Origin: CAVWSM01 sp963757805
GTDB lineage: Bacteria > Actinomycetota > Actinomycetes > Jiangellales > Jiangellaceae
Direction of reading: 5' to 3'
Assembly: GCA_963757805.1 (NCBI GenBank)
Contig: CAVWSM010000023.1
Location: 344,578 to 408,577 of the forward strand
Length of the DNA: 64,000 bases
Shown here: in pieces, positions 28,720-37,044 of the stretch
How positions within the stretch are numbered: the first letter of the stretch is position 1
Layout of the letters: every line of letters begins with the position of its first letter
The notes under the pieces: generated by a model
What the model saw: only the letters and a program-made list of their open reading frames with translations
Told to the model about the DNA's origin: nothing
Database searches by the model: none
Position numbers and translations under genes: made by a program

Positions 28720-29328
28720 GTGTCGCGACGACTCGCGAGCCTGACGCTGGACAATCTCGAGGACATGCCGCGGCAGTGCCGGCGGTGCGTGTTCTGGGAG
28801 CTCGACCCCGTTGCGGCGGATCGCGCGGTCGAGTCGGGTGACCCTGGGCTAGAGAAGGAAGCCTGGGTCTCGCAGGTTCTGCTCGAGTGGGGATCGTGCG
28901 GTCGCATCGCCTACGTCGACGGCACCCCGGTCGGCTACATCCTGTTCGGACCACCGAGCGCTAGCCCGCGCGCGACCGCTTTCCCGACCAGCCCGGTGAG
29001 TCCGGACGCCGCGCTGTTGATGACCGCGTACGTGCTGCCCGACATTGCCGGCAGTGGTCTTGGTCGGATGATGGTGCAGGCCGTCGTGAGAGACCTCATC
29101 CACCGCAACGTGCACGCAGTCGAGGCCTACGGCGACGCACAGTGGGCGGGTGCACGCTGCGTGCTGCCGGCCGACTACCTGAGGTCGATCGGCTTCAAGA
29201 CCGTGCGGCCGCACCACCGCTGGCCGCGGCTGCGGTTGGAGATGCGTTCGGCAGTTACCTGGCGGGAGGACGTGGAAGTCGCGCTCGAGCGGCTGCTCGG
29301 CCAGCTGCAACCGGCATCCGCGACATGA
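28720..29328 (+). CDS. GNAT family N-acetyltransferase
   Basis: Protein of 202 residues. The core acetyl-CoA motif is ALLMTAYVLPDIAGSGLGRM with following MVQAVVRDLIHRNVHAVEAYG. The N-terminus has a short Cys pair (PRQCRRCVFWELDP). The GTG start has GAGGGGTGAGG upstream. A GNAT gene convergent with cwlM (one base between stops) is the conserved arrangement, as for Rv3916c/cwlM. Substrate unknown. Confidence 0.88.
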   Translation: MSRRLASLTLDNLEDMPRQCRRCVFWELDPVAADRAVESGDPGLEKEAWVSQVLLEWGSCGRIAYVDGTPVGYILFGPPSASPRATAFPTSPVSPDAALLMTAYVLPDIAGSGLGRMMVQAVVRDLIHRNVHAVEAYGDAQWAGARCVLPADYLRSIGFKTVRPHHRWPRLRLEMRSAVTWREDVEVALERLLGQLQPASAT

Positions 29329-29329
29329 C

Positions 29330-30478
29330 CTAACGCGGTCCGGCCGGCGCCAGGTCGGGCAACCGCAGCATTCCGGTCGCCGCGTCACTCTCGCGCGGCA
29401 GATAGACACGTTGCACCGCAACGACAATGGCCTCTGCGACGACGTCACGGAAAACAGGGTCTGCAAGGCGTGCCGCATCCCCGGGATTGCTGACGTAGCC
29501 GATCTCAACCCGCACGGCGGGCATCCGCGTGTAGCGCAGCAGATCCCACGTCTTCGGATGCCATCGCAGATCGACGAGATCGGTGCGGGCCACGATCTCC
29601 CGTTGGATCAGGCCGGCAAACTGCTCACCGATTGCCGAGTAGGCGCCGTAGCGGTCGTTGCCGTAGTAATAGGTGGCCACACCACTGGCCGCAGGGTTGG
29701 CGTGGGCGTCGCAGTGCAGCGACACGAGCAGGTTGGCGCCGGCGTCGTTGGCGAAGCCGGCCCGACTGCGATCATCGAGCGGGACGACGGGCGCCGGGCC
29801 GCGAGTCAGGTAGGTGGTCACTCCCGTGGCGGTGAGACGGCCCTCCACCCGGGCGGCGAGATCCTCAGCGATGGCCGCTTCTTCGAGCCCGTAGCCAGCC
29901 ATCCCGCGGTCCGGCCCGCCGTGACCGGGGTCGACCACGACAACCTTGCCGGGCAGCGCTGGTCCCGCGCGTCGGATGGCTTCGCTGGCCCGCAGGTGTT
30001 CGGGACGCCCACCGGTAACCAGCGGTGCAAGGCCGGCGAGCGCCTTGAACGTCGCCGGCCCACAAGTGCCGTCGGCCGGCAGACCGACGTTGCGCTGAAA
30101 CTCGCGCAGCGCCTCACGGGTCGGGTAGTCGAAGACGCCGTCGACTCGACCGACGTCGAAGCCGAGCTCGGACAGCTGGCGCTGCAACGCGACGACATCG
30201 TCGCCGGTGAGCGCGTTGGAGATGACGTACGACAGGAGCCTGTCACCCAACCGCCAGCGGGCCTCCTCCAGGGCGCGGTAGGTCGCCGGCCCCACGAGTC
30301 CGTCGACCGTCAGACCGCGCACTTGCTGGAAATGCCGCACCGCGCGGTCGATGGCTGAGTCAAAGACTTCGATCGCGCCAGCAGATGCATCGACCGGCAC
30401 TCCTGACTGCGCAAGCCGGGAGCGGATCTCCGCGACCGCGGGGCCGGTGTCGCCGAGCCGGTAGAGCGGCTGCGTCAT
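29330..30478 (-). CDS. cwlM: CwlM-like N-acetylmuramoyl-L-alanine amidase family protein
   Basis: Protein of 382 residues: two peptidoglycan-binding PG_binding_1 domains (about 1-75 and 80-150, each ending VGPATYRALE or CGPATFKALAG) and an Amidase_3 domain (about 175-365). Zinc ligands and catalytic Glu are present: VVVDPGHGGPDRG, GLEEAAIAEDLA, LVSLHCDAHAN and RVEIGYVSNPGDA. No signal peptide, consistent with cytoplasmic CwlM of mycobacteria, a PknB substrate that stimulates MurA. AAGGA lies before the ATG. Whether it has amidase activity is unclear. Confidence 0.9.
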   Translation of the reverse strand: MTQPLYRLGDTGPAVAEIRSRLAQSGVPVDASAGAIEVFDSAIDRAVRHFQQVRGLTVDGLVGPATYRALEEARWRLGDRLLSYVISNALTGDDVVALQRQLSELGFDVGRVDGVFDYPTREALREFQRNVGLPADGTCGPATFKALAGLAPLVTGGRPEHLRASEAIRRAGPALPGKVVVVDPGHGGPDRGMAGYGLEEAAIAEDLAARVEGRLTATGVTTYLTRGPAPVVPLDDRSRAGFANDAGANLLVSLHCDAHANPAASGVATYYYGNDRYGAYSAIGEQFAGLIQREIVARTDLVDLRWHPKTWDLLRYTRMPAVRVEIGYVSNPGDAARLADPVFRDVVAEAIVVAVQRVYLPRESDAATGMLRLPDLAPAGPR

Positions 30479-30583
30479 GCCACGTCCTTCTTCATTCCGG
30501 AGCTCAGGGCGGGTCAGTCGGCCATCGTAGCCGCCGGTCAGAGAAGTGATCATCCCGACCAAGCGGGCATCTCAGGCAAGCAA

Positions 30584-30629
30584 AATGCCCGTCGTGACGA
30601 TTGGCTAAACCCGTCACGGCGGGCATTTA
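30584..30629 (-). terminator. Terminator between trxA and cwlM
   Basis: AAATGCCCG... and ...CGGGCATTT form a 17-bp stem with one mismatch and a 12-base loop; A and T tracts on both ends allow bidirectional action. It separates trxA from cwlM, so cwlM likely has its own promoter in 30479-30583. Confidence 0.85.
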
Positions 30630-30635
30630 GGTGGA

Positions 30636-30959
30636 TCAGCCGAGGTAGTCGGCCAATTCCCTGCGCAGGATCGCCTTCGGCTTCGCACCGATGATCTGCT
30701 TCACGACCTCGCCGCCGGAGTAGACGTTGAGGGCAGGAATCGACGTGATCCGGTAGGCCGCCGCGGTCTCCGGGTTCTCGTCGACGTTGAGGCTCACGAT
30801 GCGCAACTTGTCCTGCTCGGCAGAGAACTCTTCGAGCACGGGGTGCACCATGCGGCACGGCCCGCACCACTCGGCCCAGAAGTCGACAAGGACCGGCTGG
30901 TCACTCTGCAGGACCTCGGACACGAAGGTGGCATCAGTGACCGCGGGGAGGTTGCCCAC
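30636..30959 (-). CDS. trxA: Thioredoxin
   Basis: Thioredoxin of 107 residues with active site FWAEWCGPCRMVHPVLEE and cis-Pro in TSIPALNVYSGG. Reduced by the TrxB encoded 39 bases upstream in the same direction (the M. tuberculosis pair is trxB2-trxC). Confidence 0.96.
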   Translation of the reverse strand: MGNLPAVTDATFVSEVLQSDQPVLVDFWAEWCGPCRMVHPVLEEFSAEQDKLRIVSLNVDENPETAAAYRITSIPALNVYSGGEVVKQIIGAKPKAILRRELADYLG

Positions 30960-30998
30960 GAGATGGCTCCTTAATTCGGACGAAGGGGACGAATCTAG

Positions 30999-31967
30999 TC
31001 AGATCTGGGCGACGGCCGGCTCCGGCGTCCCAGCATGGTCCAGGTCGGCGAGGAAACGCTCGGCATCCAGCGCCGCCGCACAGCCGGTGCCGGCGGCAGT
31101 GACGGCCTGTCGGTAGGTGTGGTCAACGAGATCGCCCGCGGCGAAGACCCCGGGCACGTTGGTGTGAGTGGTGCGTCCTTCGACGAGTACGTAGCCCTGC
31201 TCGTCGAGGTCGACCTGGCCGCGGACGAGCTCGGACCGCGGGTCGTGCCCGATCGCGACAAACACGCCGGTGACCGGGAGCGACGTCACCTCACTGGTCT
31301 TCAGGTTACGCAGCGTGACGCCCTTCACCTGGTCGGCGCCGTCGACGGAGACGACCTCGCTGTCCCAGATGAAGCGGATCTTGTCGTTGGCAAAGGCACG
31401 CTCTTGCATGATCTTGGACGCCCGGAGCTCGTCGCGGCGGTGAATGACCGTCACCGAGCGGGCGAACCGCGTCAGGAAGGTCGCCTCCTCCATGGCCGAG
31501 TCACCACCCCCGATGACGGCGATGTCCTGCTCACGGAAGAAGAACCCGTCGCAGGTCGCACACCACGACACGCCATGCCCCGACAAGAGATCTTCACCAG
31601 GCACACCCAGCCGGCGATAGCTGGAGCCCATCGCGAGGATCACGGTCAGCGCGCGGTGCTCGGTGCCCGCGCTGTCGCGGACGACTTTGATGTCACCGGT
31701 GAGATCGACCGACACGACGTCGTCGGTCACCAGTTCGGCGCCGAAACGCTCAGCCTGCGCACGCATGGAGTCCATCAGCTCGGGGCCCTGGATGCCCTTG
31801 GGGAAGCCGGGGTAGTTCTCGACCTCGGTGGTGTTCATGAGAGCACCACCGGCACTCACCGAGCCTTCGAACACCAGCGGGGCGAGGTTGGCACGACCGG
31901 CATAAAGCGCAGCCGAGTAGCCCGCCGGGCCGGAGCCGATGACGATGACGTTGCGGATCTCGCTCAA
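30999..31967 (-). CDS. trxB: Thioredoxin-disulfide reductase
   Basis: FAD/NADPH flavoprotein of 322 residues: FAD motif VIVIGSGPAGYSAALYAGRA, redox-active CATC in VSWCATCDGFFFRE, NADPH motif VIGGGDSAMEEATFL and C-terminal FAD contact VPGVFAAGDLVDHTYRQA. Upstream is the sigM/anti-sigma pair; in mycobacteria this cluster belongs to the SigM regulon locus. Upstream gap 31968-32105 holds its start signals only. Confidence 0.97.
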   Translation of the reverse strand: MSEIRNVIVIGSGPAGYSAALYAGRANLAPLVFEGSVSAGGALMNTTEVENYPGFPKGIQGPELMDSMRAQAERFGAELVTDDVVSVDLTGDIKVVRDSAGTEHRALTVILAMGSSYRRLGVPGEDLLSGHGVSWCATCDGFFFREQDIAVIGGGDSAMEEATFLTRFARSVTVIHRRDELRASKIMQERAFANDKIRFIWDSEVVSVDGADQVKGVTLRNLKTSEVTSLPVTGVFVAIGHDPRSELVRGQVDLDEQGYVLVEGRTTHTNVPGVFAAGDLVDHTYRQAVTAAGTGCAAALDAERFLADLDHAGTPEPAVAQI

Positions 31968-32105
31968 CGCGGGCCCTTTCTTGGCGCTTGATCATCGGTG
32001 CGCCACGAGGCGTACACACATCAGCACCCCGACACGGGGTTGCTGATCCGACAACAAATCCTAGGTGCTGGACATTCCACGCCGCTGCCCCGCCGCGCTC
32101 GCACG

Positions 32106-32990
32106 TCAGCGGGGCACCTCAGACGTGAACAGCGCATCGGCAGCGGGCGAGTCGCAGGTGGGTAGGACAACGCCGGTGAGGGTCTGGGGCGTAGCGCCTT
32201 CGAAGGCGATGAGAACGGCTGGTTGGTCGCCGTAGTCGAACGGCGCCGCGGCCAAAACCCTCGCTCGAGGTCGACACCGGCCTGCGCGCCGCAGTCGTCC
32301 GGCAGTGCGGCCGCTAGTGCGCCCGAGCGTGGCGCTGCGACGCCGCTATCGGTCGGCTGCTCTGCCAGGTCGCCGCTTGGAACCGACTCCGCCGGCGCGT
32401 CGGGTGCCGACTGGGCGGGCAATTCTGGTGCGGACTCGGCAGCGGCGCTGAGCGGCTGAGGCGTCTCCAACGAGCCATCGCGGGCCAGCTGGCGGGTCGC
32501 GGCATACATGTCGACGGCCGAGCCGGCCGACGAGTCCAGCGGCCACCTCGGTGCCGGAGCCGGACCCGCCGGACGGATCGAGGGTCTGGGTGGCGACATA
32601 GCCGATCGTGCCGACAGCTGCCACGCTCGCCGCCGCCGCGAGCAGGCGCGGAAAGAGCCGCCGGCGTGGCAGGCGGGTGACCACGGTCTGGCGTGCCGCC
32701 ACGGTCGCGACCCGATCGGCGCCGACCGCCAACGGGACAACAGCGTGCTCGGTGCGCGCTTTCGCTTCGGCCGCCAGCGCGACGTCGAGCCGCCGGGCTA
32801 CGTCGAAGGGGATGCCCCGCTCGGGGGGCACGCTGGTGAGCGTGGCGCGTACGGCGACGAGATCGGCGAGCTGCTCCTGGCAGGCCGTGCACGAGGCGAG
32901 ATGGGTCCGCGCGCCGGGCTCCTGGGGCGTGCCGTCGAGCAGGCCCTCGTCGAGGTAGGCCAAGGCGTCGAGATCGAGATGCTCGCTCAC
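32106..32990 (-). CDS. Anti-sigma factor with zinc-finger (frameshifted)
   Basis: Zn-finger (ZAS) anti-sigma factor paired with SigM. N-terminal DLDALAYLDEGLLDG, the ZAS motif HLASCTACQEQL, then a membrane segment (FPRLLAAAASVAAVGTIGYVA, about 108-128) and an extracytoplasmic Pro/Ala/Ser region. The frame changes near 32536 (then MYAATRQLARDGSLETPQP) and near 32260 (then AAAPFDYGDQPAVLIAFEGA), ending TFTSEVPR-like at the TGA 32106-32108. All three parts match the family in order, so the breaks look like sequence errors. Overlaps sigM by ATGA. Confidence 0.82.
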
Positions 32991-33688
32991 CTGCTGCCAC
33001 CTCCATCCGGCGCCTCACTGAACTGGTTCGTCGGCCCGGCCGGGACGGGTCCGGTGTCTGCGGTTGCCGCGACCGGTCGTTGTGGTGGGACGTCGGAACG
33101 GACCATACGGTTCCGTCGACCGGGCGCCAAAATCGGTGCAAGCCGGGCGCGACCCCTCGCCGTGCGGCTCTTGACCGTGCCGGGAGCGACGCCCAGGATC
33201 GCTGCCGCGTCGTCGACCGAGTAACCCTGCATATCGACCAGGACAAGTGCGGCGCGCTGCTCCACCGGCAGCTGCGCCAACGCCGCCGCGACGTCTGTGC
33301 GGGTGGCGGCGTACTCGGCCGGATCAGGTGTACGGGCGTGCGGCACCTCATGGTCGCTGTCCGGGAGGGGGTCGGCCGGCCGGGCGGTGCGTCGGCGTAC
33401 GCGGTCGAGCGCCGCGTTGACCACGATGCGGTGCAGCCACGTCGTCACCGCCGAGTCGCCACGGAAGGTGTCGGCTCGGCGGAAGGCGCTGACCAGCGCG
33501 TCCTGCAGCGCGTCGGCTGCCTCCTCCCGGTCGCCGAGCGTGCGCAGCGCCACGGCCCACAGCCGGTCACGGTGTCGGCGGACGAGCTCGGTAAAGGCAT
33601 CCGGGTCGCCGTTGGTGTGCGCAGCCAACAGCTCGGCGTCAGTTGGGCCGACCGGGTCCGGGTCAGCCGGGTCGTCGAGACTGGTCAT
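32987..33688 (-). CDS. sigM: ECF RNA polymerase sigma factor SigM
   Basis: ECF sigma factor of 233 residues. Region 2 is FTELVRRHRDRLWAVALRTL with EEAADALQDALVSAFRRA; region 4 is LPVEQRAALVLVDMQGYSVD followed by AAAILGVAPGTVKSRTARGR. Identity as SigM rests on its position between murJ/pseudokinase and the anti-sigma-trxB-trxA genes. A Pro/Ala tail of about 30 residues follows region 4. Overlaps both neighbours by four bases. Confidence 0.92.
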   Translation of the reverse strand: MTSLDDPADPDPVGPTDAELLAAHTNGDPDAFTELVRRHRDRLWAVALRTLGDREEAADALQDALVSAFRRADTFRGDSAVTTWLHRIVVNAALDRVRRRTARPADPLPDSDHEVPHARTPDPAEYAATRTDVAAALAQLPVEQRAALVLVDMQGYSVDDAAAILGVAPGTVKSRTARGRARLAPILAPGRRNRMVRSDVPPQRPVAATADTGPVPAGPTNQFSEAPDGGGSR

Positions 33689-35201
33689 CCGTTGAGGACG
33701 ACTTCGCGGACGCCGCCGCGATAGTTGGCGCCGTCCTGGGCCAGAGCGGTGAACCAGACCAGCACGAACCTGGTCTCGACGGGCTCGTCGAAGTCCACGG
33801 TCACGGCGGCGGCGGCGTCACCAGCCGTGCCCACCGTCTGCCACTCGTCCACGTCGGCGGGGGCGGTGGCACTGTCGGCGGGTGCTACGCGCACCTCGAC
33901 GTCGGCGCCGGCGTTGAGCAATGCGAGCTGTACGCCGCTGAGGGTGCGGGCCTCGCCGAGGTCCAGGATCAGCCCGACACCGGGCTTGTCGAGCGCCTCG
34001 AGCGGGCTGTTGTACTCCTGCGTCTCCCACGCGGTCGAGGGGTCGTCGTCATAGGCGAGCGTGCACCTCGTCGGGGTGCTCGGCTGTCGTCGCCGTACGG
34101 GTCGAAGTCCTCAGCGGCCACCACCTGCACGGGCCCCGACGATCCGTCGGCGTCGTCTCCAGCGGCGGCCGAACCCCCGTCGCCGGGCGAGTCGGAGAGC
34201 GAGTCGAGCAGCAGCGACAGCCCGAACAGAGCGCCGCCGACGAGGAACAGAGCTCCGGCAACAGCGCCGAGCAGTCGCATCTGACCACCGCCGCGGCGTC
34301 GTACCGGCGCCGGTGCTGCGGCCACCGGTCGCCACATCGGCACCGGCGTCGGCGGCTCCGGCATGAGCGGACTGGTGGGCACGAGCGCCGGAGGTGTGTC
34401 GTCGTGCCGCACCTCGGAAGGCGCGATGGCCCGCCGCACCGAAGCCGGCACGACGGCCGCGAGTGCGGACGACACCTCAGCCGGCGAGCGCAGCGGCGCC
34501 GCCTGGTGTCGCGGTGGATCGCCGAGCACCCGGTCGCACACCTCGTCGATGAGCCGCGGGATGCCGGCTCGGACCTGCCGGGGTGAAGGCAGGTGCCCGT
34601 CGAGCCGGGGTGCGGACACCAAGCCCGTACGCTCCGCACCCGCCCACCGGCCGGTGAGCGCGGCGTAGAGGATGCGCGCGGTGCCACGGGCGTCCTCGAG
34701 CGCCGGGTCCGGCGCATCGATGCCGCGGAGCACCGCGTCGGTGGCCAGGCCGGTGATCTTGACCGCACCGTCGCGGCCGATGATGACCGAGTCGGGGGTG
34801 ATCGCGCAGTGGGCCAACCCCTGTTCGTGCGCGCTGGTCAGCGCCTCGGCCACCTCACGGGCCAATGCGCCGGCCCGCTCTGGCGGTAGCGGACCGGAGT
34901 CCTCCAGCAGCCCGGTGAGGTTATGCCCGTCCAGCCACTCGCGGATGAGATAGCAGCAGTCCTCCTGCATGCTCGCATCGAGCACGCGCAGGAACCGTGG
35001 GTCACGGGCGAGGGCCGCAGCGCGGGCGGCGGCCAGCATTGGTTCGGTGCGGGAGTCGTCGACGGGCAGGGTCTGCACCAGCACCGACCGCGAGAGCACC
35101 TCGTCGACCGCCCGCCACGACCGCACGTCGTCCGCATCGAGGAGCAGCTCCTCGACGCGATATCGACCGGCGAGCCGAAGGCCCGGCTCGATGGCGGTCA
35201 C
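33685..35201 (-). CDS. Membrane pseudokinase with extracellular discoidin-like domain (frameshifted)
   Basis: About 500 residues. The N-terminal protein-kinase fold (GLRLAGRYRVEELLLD onward) lacks catalytic residues: the Lys strand reads SRSVLVQTLP, the HRD/N loop AHCAITPDSVII, and DFG is replaced by KITGLAT, so it is a pseudokinase. A Pro-rich linker, one membrane helix (LLGAVAGALFLVGGALFGLSL) and an F5/8 type C-like beta domain (GLILDLGEARTLSGVQLALL) follow. Frame changes near 34081 and 34058 separate the last part. In M. tuberculosis the equivalent pseudokinase is fused to MurJ (MviN) and, when phosphorylated by PknB, binds FhaA; here it is a separate gene 34 bases after murJ. Confidence 0.82.
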
Positions 35202-35235
35202 GGGTGTGGTGCTCCTCTGGTCGGCGGGTCCAGGC

Positions 35236-37044
35236 CTACCGGTGATCTGATGCTCGGTCAGCGTTCACCTCGTCGACCGGACGACGATCCGGCGCCCCTT
35301 GGGGTTCCAGGTCGTCGACGATCTCGTTGAGCTGAACGTCACCGCCCATGCTAGGCGGCGGTAGCACGGCGGGCCCCCTGCCACGCACGTGGCGTCCGTC
35401 GCCCGCCGAGCGGGTCATCCGCTTGGCGAAGATCTCCAGGACGTCGGTGAACGCGTACAGCCGGGTAGCCACGGCGAGCAGCGCGTAGGTGACCAAGCCC
35501 ACAGCGGCCGCGATCCCTGCCAGCGCGAGCTGCCCGAGCCGCGAATCGCCCAGGGTGGAGTCGCCGAGCCGGACGATGCCGACCGCCAGAGCGGCGGCCG
35601 GGACACCGGCAAGGAGGATGCGCGTAAGCAGCAGCGGCAGACCCAGCCGCATCTGCGGAAGGTAGCGGCGCCGAAGCAGCAGGACGAACAGCGTCCCACC
35701 GACGGTGTACGCGGCACTCCACGCCAAGCCGACCGCGACCGCTGTCTCCTGGGTGTCGAACGCGCTCGTGAGCGCCAGCGCGGCCCCCACGTTGACCACA
35801 GCGAGGGCAATCTGCGCGAAGAACGGGGTGCGCGTGTCCTCGAAGGCGTAGAAGCCCCTCAGCACCAGGAAGTGCACGGTGAAGGCGACTAGCCCGGGAA
35901 GGAGGACCACCAGTGTCTGAGCAGTCGTCTCGGTGCCACCTCGCGCTGCGCCCCAGCTGAACATGCCGTAGACGAGCGGCTCGGCAACCACGGCGAGCAT
36001 CAGGGTGATGGGGACGATGACAGCCAGGCACGTACGGATGGTGCCGCCGAGCTGCTCGGCGACGCGGTCGTTGCGCCGGTCGTCGACGTCTGCGCTGATG
36101 CTCGGCAACAGCGCCGTCGCAAGGGACACGGTGATGACCGCGTGCGGCACCATCACGAGCAGCTGCGCCTGGCTGTAGACCGTCACGCCGCCCGCCTCCT
36201 CGACCGCGCCGGTGGCCTGCGAGGCCGTCGCTGAGCTGAGCAGCCGCACGATCACGGCGTAGGCAACCTGGTTGACGACGACGAACAGGGTCGTCCACAG
36301 GCCCAGGCGCACCACCTTGCCCAAGCCGACTCCGCGCAGGTCGCGCCGGAACCGCAGCCGCAGCCCGGCCCGTCGCAGCACGGGCACCAGGATCAGCGCC
36401 TGGATCGCTACGCCTGCCGTGGAGCCCAGGCCCAGCCAGAGCACCTCGCCGTCGGTGAACGTGCTGCCCTCCTTGTGACCTTCCACGAGGAGGTAGGAGC
36501 CGAACACCGCGATCACCACGAGGTTGTTGAGCACCGGCGACCACATGAACGGGCCGAAGTTGTTGCGGGCGTTGAGCATCATGCCCAGCAGCACGTATAG
36601 CCCGAGGAAGAACAGCTGTGGCAGGCAGAACCGGGAGAACGCCACCATCGCGTCGAACTGCGCGGACAGCTCAGGCTCGAGCCACTTGTCCGACACGTAG
36701 AGCCGGAGCAGCCAAGGGGCGGCGACCACCGCGAGCACCGTCGCGACGAACAGCACCAGGGTGACCGCGGTGAACACCCGCTGGGAGTAGGCCTCGCCCT
36801 GGTCGGAGTCGCGTTTGATCGACCGTACGAGCTGCGGCACGAGCACGCTGTTGAGCACGCCGCCGGCGACGAGCGCGTACATCGAGAAGGGGATGGTGTT
36901 GGCGATGCTGAAGATGTCCGCGGCGGCCACGCCGAGGCCGAGCGTCGCCACGATCACCGTCGCCCTCAGGAACCCGGTGCCCCGGGAGGCGAGCGTGCCC
37001 GCGGCCATCACAGCACTGGACCGGACGATGCTCTCGCCCCTCAC
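35236..37044 (-). CDS. murJ: Lipid II flippase MurJ
   Basis: MOP-superfamily flippase of 602 residues with about 14 membrane segments. It opens MRGESIVRSSAVMAAGTLAS with TGFLRATVIVATLGLG and contains the conserved PFSMYALVAGGVLNSVLVPQ and a C-terminal cytoplasmic tail of about 65 residues with acidic character. It moves lipid II to the outer leaflet for PBPs. Starts within the DUF6049 stop (4-base overlap). Confidence 0.95.
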   Translation of the reverse strand: MRGESIVRSSAVMAAGTLASRGTGFLRATVIVATLGLGVAAADIFSIANTIPFSMYALVAGGVLNSVLVPQLVRSIKRDSDQGEAYSQRVFTAVTLVLFVATVLAVVAAPWLLRLYVSDKWLEPELSAQFDAMVAFSRFCLPQLFFLGLYVLLGMMLNARNNFGPFMWSPVLNNLVVIAVFGSYLLVEGHKEGSTFTDGEVLWLGLGSTAGVAIQALILVPVLRRAGLRLRFRRDLRGVGLGKVVRLGLWTTLFVVVNQVAYAVIVRLLSSATASQATGAVEEAGGVTVYSQAQLLVMVPHAVITVSLATALLPSISADVDDRRNDRVAEQLGGTIRTCLAVIVPITLMLAVVAEPLVYGMFSWGAARGGTETTAQTLVVLLPGLVAFTVHFLVLRGFYAFEDTRTPFFAQIALAVVNVGAALALTSAFDTQETAVAVGLAWSAAYTVGGTLFVLLLRRRYLPQMRLGLPLLLTRILLAGVPAAALAVGIVRLGDSTLGDSRLGQLALAGIAAAVGLVTYALLAVATRLYAFTDVLEIFAKRMTRSAGDGRHVRGRGPAVLPPPSMGGDVQLNEIVDDLEPQGAPDRRPVDEVNADRASDHR

